Shown here piece after piece: positions 59,253-64,000 of a stretch of DNA of 64,000 bases (positions are counted from its first letter, which is position 1; every line of letters begins with the position of its first letter). The position numbers and the translations under genes were made by a program. The notes under the pieces are model-generated. The model was given only the letters and a program-made list of their open reading frames with translations, was not told where the DNA came from and did not search any database. The DNA is from Nitrospinae bacterium bin107 (GTDB taxonomy: Bacteria; UBA8248): assembly GCA_002238965.1 (NCBI GenBank), contig MPNJ01000004.1, positions 216,722-280,721 on the forward strand, read 5' to 3'.

Positions 59253-60157
59253 GTCCTGTCCGCCTCGCCGCCCGAGCCGCCCAGGATTCCCTCGGGCCGG
59301 AAGATGAGGACGACAACCAGCACCATGAACGCGAAGACATCCTTATAAACCGCGGAGACGTACCCCGCCCAGAAACTCTCGAGAAGCGCCAGCAGGAAGC
59401 CTCCCAGGAACGCTCCCGTCACGTTGCCGATACCGCCCAGCACGGCGGCGGTGAACGCTTTCATACCCGCAACGAAGCCGATGTGGTGGTTCACGATTCC
59501 GTAGTACATGCCCACCATCACGCCGGCCACGGCGGCCAGCACGGAGCCGATGGCGAAAGTGACCGCGATCACCCGGTTCACGTTCACGCCGACGAGCGAG
59601 GCCATCGTCCTGTCCTGGGCGGTGGCGCGCATGGCCTTGCCGAGCTTCGTCTTCTTGATGAAAAGCTGGAGCGCCGCCATGAGACCCAGGGCCAGAACCA
59701 GGATGAAGATCTGAAGCCCGTTCACGTAAGCGCCGAAAAGCTGGAAACTCCCCAGTTCGAGCAGGTTGGGAAACGCCTTGTCGCGCGCTCCCTGGACGAC
59801 TTGAACGTAGTTCTGAAGAAACAGGCTCATGCCTATCGCGCTGATGAGCGGGGATAGCCTCGGCGCATTGCGCAGCGGGCGGTAGGCGACGCGCTCAAGC
59901 GTGATTCCGTATGCGGCGCAGTAGATCATCGGGATGAGGAAGACGAGAACGATACTCAGCGCCAGGCTCGTCTGCGTGAGGCCCATGGTCCCCAGCACAG
60001 CAAGGACGGCGATGCCCACGTACGCGCCTATCATGTAGATTTCGCCGTGGGCGAAATTGATGAGCTGCAGAATGCCGTAGACGAGGGTGTAGCCCAGGGC
60101 GATGAGTGCGTAAACCGCGCCGACGACGAGGCCGTTCACCAGCTGTTGCGCAAACAT
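59249..60157 (-). CDS. livH: Branched-chain amino acid ABC transporter permease LivH
   Basis: A 302-aa permease with about eight membrane helices. Landmarks are QLVNGLVVGAVYALIALGYT at the N-terminus, the coupling helix GKAMRATAQDRTMASLVGVN and GGIGNVTGAFLGG. It is the first gene after the terminator that follows livJ, with only a weak ribosome site before the ATG. Confidence 0.94.
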   Translation of the reverse strand: MFAQQLVNGLVVGAVYALIALGYTLVYGILQLINFAHGEIYMIGAYVGIAVLAVLGTMGLTQTSLALSIVLVFLIPMIYCAAYGITLERVAYRPLRNAPRLSPLISAIGMSLFLQNYVQVVQGARDKAFPNLLELGSFQLFGAYVNGLQIFILVLALGLMAALQLFIKKTKLGKAMRATAQDRTMASLVGVNVNRVIAVTFAIGSVLAAVAGVMVGMYYGIVNHHIGFVAGMKAFTAAVLGGIGNVTGAFLGGFLLALLESFWAGYVSAVYKDVFAFMVLVVVLIFRPEGILGGSGGEADRT

Positions 60158-60184
60158 AGAGAAATCTTTACATGATAATCAGAC

Positions 60185-60213
60185 AAAAAAGAAGGGGAGG
60201 CTTTCGCCTCCCC
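60185..60213 (-). terminator. Intrinsic terminator/attenuator between livJ and livH
   Basis: On the minus strand GGGGAGGC (60206-60213 read in reverse) pairs perfectly with GCCTCCCC (60194-60201) around a four-base GAAA loop. TTC and six T (60185-60190) follow within three bases of the stem. It lies 30 bases after the livJ stop and is a textbook terminator. Partial read-through would make the binding protein more abundant than the permease. Confidence 0.85.
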
Positions 60214-60242
60214 TCCCGCGATTCAACATGGCGACGTGCGCC

Positions 60243-61367
60243 CTATTTGATCTCTACGAATTTCGACCCCTTCACCTGCCAGAGCACGTAGGGGCTCTCC
60301 AGGACGTCTCCTTTCTTGTTGAACTGGAGTTTGCCCAAAGAGGTGTTCCAGGGCTTGCTGCGCAGATGGGCGGACAGCTTGGACCCATTGGTGCTGCCCG
60401 TGGCCTGGATGGCGCTCAGGATCATGTTCGTGGCCACGTAGCTGTAGATGGTGTAGGCGCCCACTTCCTTTCCGAAACGCTTGCGGTGATTCTTGATGAC
60501 GTTCTGGGCCGCCGCGAGTTTCGTCTGATCCGGCGTGAACGTGATATAGGTGCCCTCGGCGGATTTGCCGGCGATCTTGTAGTACTCGTCCGTGACGATG
60601 CCGTCGCCGCTCATGAAGTGCGCCTTCATGCCGAGGCGCTCGCGCATCTGCTTGACCAGCAAAATGGCCTCCGGGTGGATGCCGCCGAAATAGACGAGTT
60701 CGGGGTTTTTCTGCTTGGCGGCCGTGAGCACGGGCGTGTAGTCCTTATCCCCCTGCACGACGCCGCTGTAGAAGACGGGCTTGACGCCTCTTTTCTCCAG
60801 GAAACGCTTCGTCTCATCGGCCAGTCCCTGGCCGTAGGTGGTCTTGTCGTGGAGGATGGCGATGCGCTTCAACTTCAGCTTGTCCACGATGTAGTTCGCC
60901 GCCACCTCTCCTTGCTGATCGTCGCGCCCGCAGACGCGGAACACCGTCGAGAAGCCCTGCTCGGTGAGCTTGGGGTTCGTCGACGCCGGCGTGATCTGGA
61001 CGACGCCCGCCTCCGCATACACGGTGGAGGCCGGGATGGAGACCGAACTGTTGAAATGGCCGACGATGCCGGCGGCGCCCGAGTTCACGAACTTGTGCGC
61101 GATCGACACCCCTTCCCGCGGGTCGTGGCGATCGTCGCCCCAGAGGATATCCACCTTCATCTTCTTTTTACCGACTTTCACGCCGCCCTTGGCGTTCCAT
61201 TCCTCGACCGCGAGCGTAGCGCCGTTTTTCAGCATCTCGCCGAACGCCGCCTGATCGCCGGTGAGCGGACCGGCTACGCCGAGCTTGAGCGTCGCGGCGT
61301 GCGCAGCCGTACCCAGGAAGGCGGCGGCTGCGAGAATGGTCAGGACGGTAAACAGCTTGTCGCGCAT
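60243..61367 (-). CDS. livJ: Branched-chain amino acid ABC transporter substrate-binding protein LivJ/K
   Basis: A 374-aa periplasmic binding protein. Signal peptide residues 1-23 end in TAAHA before ATLKLGVAGPLTGDQAAFG, the family N-terminus. The conserved GIVGHFNSS and YAEAGVVQITPAST segments lie in the ligand cleft. Leucine, isoleucine or valine is likely, but LIV-type proteins also bind amides, urea or aromatic acids. AAGGAG is present before the ATG. It is followed by the terminator at 60185-60213 and then livHMGF. Confidence 0.93.
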   Translation of the reverse strand: MRDKLFTVLTILAAAAFLGTAAHAATLKLGVAGPLTGDQAAFGEMLKNGATLAVEEWNAKGGVKVGKKKMKVDILWGDDRHDPREGVSIAHKFVNSGAAGIVGHFNSSVSIPASTVYAEAGVVQITPASTNPKLTEQGFSTVFRVCGRDDQQGEVAANYIVDKLKLKRIAILHDKTTYGQGLADETKRFLEKRGVKPVFYSGVVQGDKDYTPVLTAAKQKNPELVYFGGIHPEAILLVKQMRERLGMKAHFMSGDGIVTDEYYKIAGKSAEGTYITFTPDQTKLAAAQNVIKNHRKRFGKEVGAYTIYSYVATNMILSAIQATGSTNGSKLSAHLRSKPWNTSLGKLQFNKKGDVLESPYVLWQVKGSKFVEIK

Positions 61368-61556
61368 GACGTGTCTCCTTCAGGTAGCTGGATAATATAG
61401 ATTCAAGGGTTTCACGCAGATATCAAGGGGACTTCACGCAACACGTGACGCCCCTCGCAGCACTCGTGATTTTTTCGGAAACCGTATACCTCGCTCATGG
61501 ATACAATACGCCATGAACAAGCAACTTTCAATATTTTTTCTCAGTTGGGATGGACG

Positions 61557-62123
61557 CTAGGCCGTCCTCACGCGCTCGATGTATTCCCCCGTGCGCGTGT
61601 CGATTTTGAGCACGTCTCCTTCGTTCAGGAACAAGGGAACGGTGACCGTAGCGCCTGTCTCCAGCTCCGCCTGTTTGGTCGCGCCCGTCGCCGTATCGCC
61701 CCGCACGCCGGGTTCGGTCTTCTTGATGGCCAATTCCACAAAAGTGGGCATTTCGACCGAGATCGCGTCGCCCTTGTGGAAGAGGATGTCCACTATCGTC
61801 TCCTCGCGCAGGAGCTTGACGCTGTGCCCGAGTTTTTCCTCCCCAAGGCCTGTCTGATCGTAGGTTTGCGTGTCCATGAAATAAAAGATGTCGCCGTCGC
61901 GGTAGAGATACTGCATCTGTTTCTGCTCGACCCCGGGGTCGCCGACGGACTCGCCTGAACGGAAGGTCTTTTCCAGAACGCGGCCCGTTTTCAGATTCTT
62001 GAGCTTCGTGCGCACGAAAGCCCCGCCCTTGCCGGGCTTCACGTGCTGGAACTCCACGATGATGAACGGCTCGTTATCGAGCTCAATCTTCAGGCCATTA
62101 CGAAAATCACTTGTCGAGGGCAT
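61557..62123 (-). CDS. efp: Translation elongation factor P
   Basis: Relieves ribosome stalling at polyproline. The 188-aa three-domain protein has the modification loop HVKPGKGGAF with K32 as the tip residue (lysine type, not arginine or EarP type), LEKTFRSGESV and the C-terminal signature VPLFLNEGDVLKIDTRTGEY. It lies after aroQ and an M24 peptidase gene, a common neighbourhood. No EpmA or EpmB gene is in the window. Confidence 0.95.
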   Translation of the reverse strand: MPSTSDFRNGLKIELDNEPFIIVEFQHVKPGKGGAFVRTKLKNLKTGRVLEKTFRSGESVGDPGVEQKQMQYLYRDGDIFYFMDTQTYDQTGLGEEKLGHSVKLLREETIVDILFHKGDAISVEMPTFVELAIKKTEPGVRGDTATGATKQAELETGATVTVPLFLNEGDVLKIDTRTGEYIERVRTA

Positions 62124-62155
62124 CGGTTCAAAAAACCTCCTGATGATGAAAATGT

Positions 62156-63226
62156 CTACAAAACAACGAGTTCCTTTGTAATCGAACGGGTGAGAACCTC
62201 CTTGCCCCGTTCGGTGACGAGCACCATATCCTCGATTCTCACGCCGCCCCAGCGGGGCAGATAGATGCCGGGCTCCACCGTAACGACCATGCCGGGCCTG
62301 AGCTCTTCCTTCACGCCGGGGCCGAGCCTGGGGGCTTCGTGGATGTCGAGTCCCACCCCGTGGCCCGTTCCGTGCCCGAAGGCCTCGCCGTAGCCGTGGG
62401 CCTCGATGACGTCGCGGGCTGCCTTGTCCACGTCCCCGCAGGAGACACCGGGCTTCACGGCTTCGAGCGCCGTCATCTGGGCTTCCAGGACAACCTTGTA
62501 AATCTTATCGGCCTTGGGCGACGGCTTGCCGAGGGAGAACACGCGCGTCGTATCCGCATGGTAGCCCGACACCACGGCGCCGAAATCGATGGTGATGAGG
62601 TCGCCTGGCTTCAGTTTTCTGGAGGAGGCGATGCCGTGAGGAAGAGCGGAGCGCGGACCCGAGGCGACAATGGTATCGAACGAGGCGCCGGAAGCGCCCC
62701 TTCGCCTCATCGCGGTCTCGAGGTTGAGCGCGACGTCCGATTCGGCGCGGCCGGGACGAATTGACGCTGAAATCTCGCTCAGCGCCTCCCCGTTCACTCG
62801 CGCGCCCTGTTTCAGTTTTCGAACCTCGCCTGCGTCCTTGCAAAGCCGCAAACCCTCCACGAGGCCCGAGACGGGCTTCAGGCGCGCTCCCTTGATGAGC
62901 TTGCGTAGTTGCCTGAAAACCCCGTGGACGACGTGCGACTCCTCGAAGGCGAGCGCTTTCGCCCTCGTTTTTTTCAACTCTTTTGCTATCCCCTGCACCG
63001 GGGAGGCGTGTTCGGCGCGTCGAAAATCGGGCGGCACCTGCTTCGCCGCCTGCGAACGGTAGCGGAAGTCCGTGATGAAGACGGCGCTTCTCGCGGAGAT
63101 CAGGCAGGCCCCGGCCGAGCCGGTGAAGCCGGTGAGATAGTGGACATTCTTCCTGTTCGTGACGGCGAAAGCGGAGACGCCCGCGCGCCGCATCGCCTTT
63201 CTCAAGGCGCTCAAACGCTGTTTCAT
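62156..63226 (-). CDS. M24-family Xaa-Pro peptidase (PepP/PepQ-like)
   Basis: A 356-aa dinuclear metallopeptidase of the pita-bread fold. The creatinase-like N-terminal domain covers about residues 1-125. Metal-ligand segments are [17 protein letters not shown] (two Asp), [16 protein letters not shown] (His), TVEPGIY (Glu) and GGVRIEDM (Glu). It releases N-terminal residues before proline or cleaves Xaa-Pro dipeptides; the two cannot be told apart here. The ATG at 63224-63226 overlaps the aroQ stop (ATGA). Confidence 0.9.
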   Translation of the reverse strand: MKQRLSALRKAMRRAGVSAFAVTNRKNVHYLTGFTGSAGACLISARSAVFITDFRYRSQAAKQVPPDFRRAEHASPVQGIAKELKKTRAKALAFEESHVVHGVFRQLRKLIKGARLKPVSGLVEGLRLCKDAGEVRKLKQGARVNGEALSEISASIRPGRAESDVALNLETAMRRRGASGASFDTIVASGPRSALPHGIASSRKLKPGDLITIDFGAVVSGYHADTTRVFSLGKPSPKADKIYKVVLEAQMTALEAVKPGVSCGDVDKAARDVIEAHGYGEAFGHGTGHGVGLDIHEAPRLGPGVKEELRPGMVVTVEPGIYLPRWGGVRIEDMVLVTERGKEVLTRSITKELVVL

Positions 63227-63720
63227 TCTTCTTCCAGTGGGAAAGTCAGCCCCTTGACGTGGAGATTGATCGCCGCGCGCAAGGCCAGGGCGTAGCCCGC
63301 CAGGCCGAACCCGATGACGCTTCCCGCCGCTACGGGCCCTATCATCGAGCGATGCCTGAAATCCTCGCGCTTCATGACGTTTGAGATGTGCACCTCGTAG
63401 ACGGGCAACTCCAGGCCGCCTATCGCGTCTCTGAGCGCGACGCTGGTGTGGGTGTACCCTCCCGGATTGAAGACGCAGGCGGCGCATTCGCCCGAGGGGG
63501 CCACGTCATTCAGGGGCGGTTTCGCGCCCCCCGCCCGCTGGAGCGCATCGACGAGTTCTCCCTCGACGTTGGATTGAAGACACTCGAGTTCCGCTCCCCC
63601 ATCCGCCGCCATCCGGGCGAGAGCCGCCTCTAGTTCGGCCAGCGTCGTCTGGCCGTACACCTCGGGTTCGCGCGTTCCCAGCAGATTGAGATTCGGACCG
63701 TTCAACAGCAGAATTCTCAT
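63223..63720 (-). CDS. aroQ: Type II 3-dehydroquinate dehydratase AroQ with a central insertion
   Basis: Third step of the shikimate pathway. The 165-aa protein has the N-terminal LLNGPNLNLLGTREPEVYG with lid residues R17 and Y22, LQSNVEGELVDAL, FNPGGYTHTSVALRDAI and EVHISNVMKREDFRH. Usual length is about 147; the extra residues sit at about 64-78 (around GAKPPLNDVAPSGE) between the lid and the NPG motif. The ATG at 63718-63720 is used; a TTG four codons up has no ribosome site. Confidence 0.92.
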   Translation of the reverse strand: MRILLLNGPNLNLLGTREPEVYGQTTLAELEAALARMAADGGAELECLQSNVEGELVDALQRAGGAKPPLNDVAPSGECAACVFNPGGYTHTSVALRDAIGGLELPVYEVHISNVMKREDFRHRSMIGPVAAGSVIGFGLAGYALALRAAINLHVKGLTFPLEEE

Positions 63721-63835
63721 GTGCTCACTCAAATAAGATGCGTTCCATCAAGTCCGCATGGAAGCCGGGGAGGAATGGTAGATAACACGGGCGGCGGCGT
63801 CAATGAACGAGAGCCGCCAAACCCGTGATTAACGG

Positions 63836-64000
63836 GGTTGCTGAAAAAGCTCCACAGAGGGAGCGCACTGAATTTCACTCCCCCCTTGAGGGGGAGTCGA
63901 AGAGCTGAGGGCGTAAGCCCGAAAGCGATTCGGTGGGGGGTATAACTCGGAGTGGCGATAAAACGCGATTCACCCCCCACCGATTCAGCCTTCGCACAAA
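63836..64000. repeat. Intergenic multi-hairpin repeat at the window end
   Basis: Begins GGGGTTGCTGAAAAAGC and contains the stem ACTCCCCC (63877-63884) with GGGGGAGT (63890-63897, five-base loop), GGGC/GCCC with GTAA loop, and GGTGGGGGGT (63932-63941) mirrored by ACCCCCCACC (63972-63981). The right border may lie beyond the window. Its opening resembles the sequence near 56034, which suggests one dispersed repeat family. Confidence 0.55.

Noticed and set aside
60228..61400. A 390-codon open frame on the plus strand opposite livJ
   Set aside because: Antisense shadow of livJ, which has a signal peptide, ribosome site and full-length family match.

Overview
This window looks like chromosomal DNA of a Gram-negative, rod-shaped, GC-rich bacterium. 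Evidence for an outer membrane: several lipoproteins with lipoboxes, a LolB-like protein, a YbgF-like protein, a PpiD-type chaperone, an MlaF-type ATPase and a branched-chain amino acid binding protein with a signal peptide. The gene order (topA-trmFO-xerC-hslVU-argBDFG, rpsF-ssb-rpsR-rplI-dnaB, ispE-prs-rplY-pth, tgt-yajC-secDF, a B12-type radical SAM gene next to an RNase G gene) resembles Deltaproteobacteria-like or Nitrospinota/Tectomicrobia/Methylomirabilota-like genomes. I cannot fix the phylum from sequence alone. Nearly all of the DNA is housekeeping.

Layout. 1-4.8 kb: start of a cysteine synthase gene (minus), then thiD, a small cupin, a Thermotoga-type alpha-glucan phosphorylase and an orphan AbrB/MazE-like protein (plus). 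4.8-12.5 kb: ppiD-like gene (minus), divergent from the complete elongasome operon mreB-mreC-mreD-mrdA-rodA. 12.5-31.9 kb: a solitary sulfatase (minus), then plus-strand runs: radical SAM/DUF2344 fusion with overlapping RNase G, a YbgF-like lipoprotein, dprA, topA-trmFO-xerC-hslV-hslU in overlapping or nearly overlapping order, and argB-argD-argF-argG. 32-51.1 kb: a long minus-strand block, read in transcription order as plsC-dciA-TPR lipoprotein-LolB-like-ispE-prs-rplY-pth-hppA, then rpsF-ssb-rpsR-rplI-dnaB-alr-mlaF-tgt-yajC-secD-secF. 51.4-55.3 kb: a plus-strand operon manB-yqaA-manC-uppP for sugar activation and undecaprenyl carrier recycling. 55.3-64 kb: a tandem NIPSNAP protein, an intergenic repeat cluster, the LIV transporter (livJ, terminator, livHMGF), then efp, an M24 peptidase and aroQ, and a second repeat at the window end.

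Functional themes: cell elongation and lipid-linked precursors (mre/mrd/rod, alr, ispE, uppP, DedA-like YqaA), replication and DNA handling (DnaB with its probable loader DciA, SSB, TopA, XerC, DprA), translation (S6, S18, L9, L25, Pth, EF-P, Tgt, TrmFO), protein export (YajC/SecDF) and arginine synthesis.

I found no tRNA or rRNA gene, CRISPR array, prophage, insertion sequence or defence island, and no convincing new multi-gene system. The most interesting leads are the manB-yqaA-manC-uppP module, where a DedA-superfamily protein could be a carrier-lipid transporter; the uncharacterised B12 radical SAM/DUF2344 fusion coupled to RNase G, with a hairpin in its leader; an HslV with a 10-residue extension before its catalytic threonine; an MlaF ATPase without its permease; and two intergenic hairpin-rich repeat clusters.
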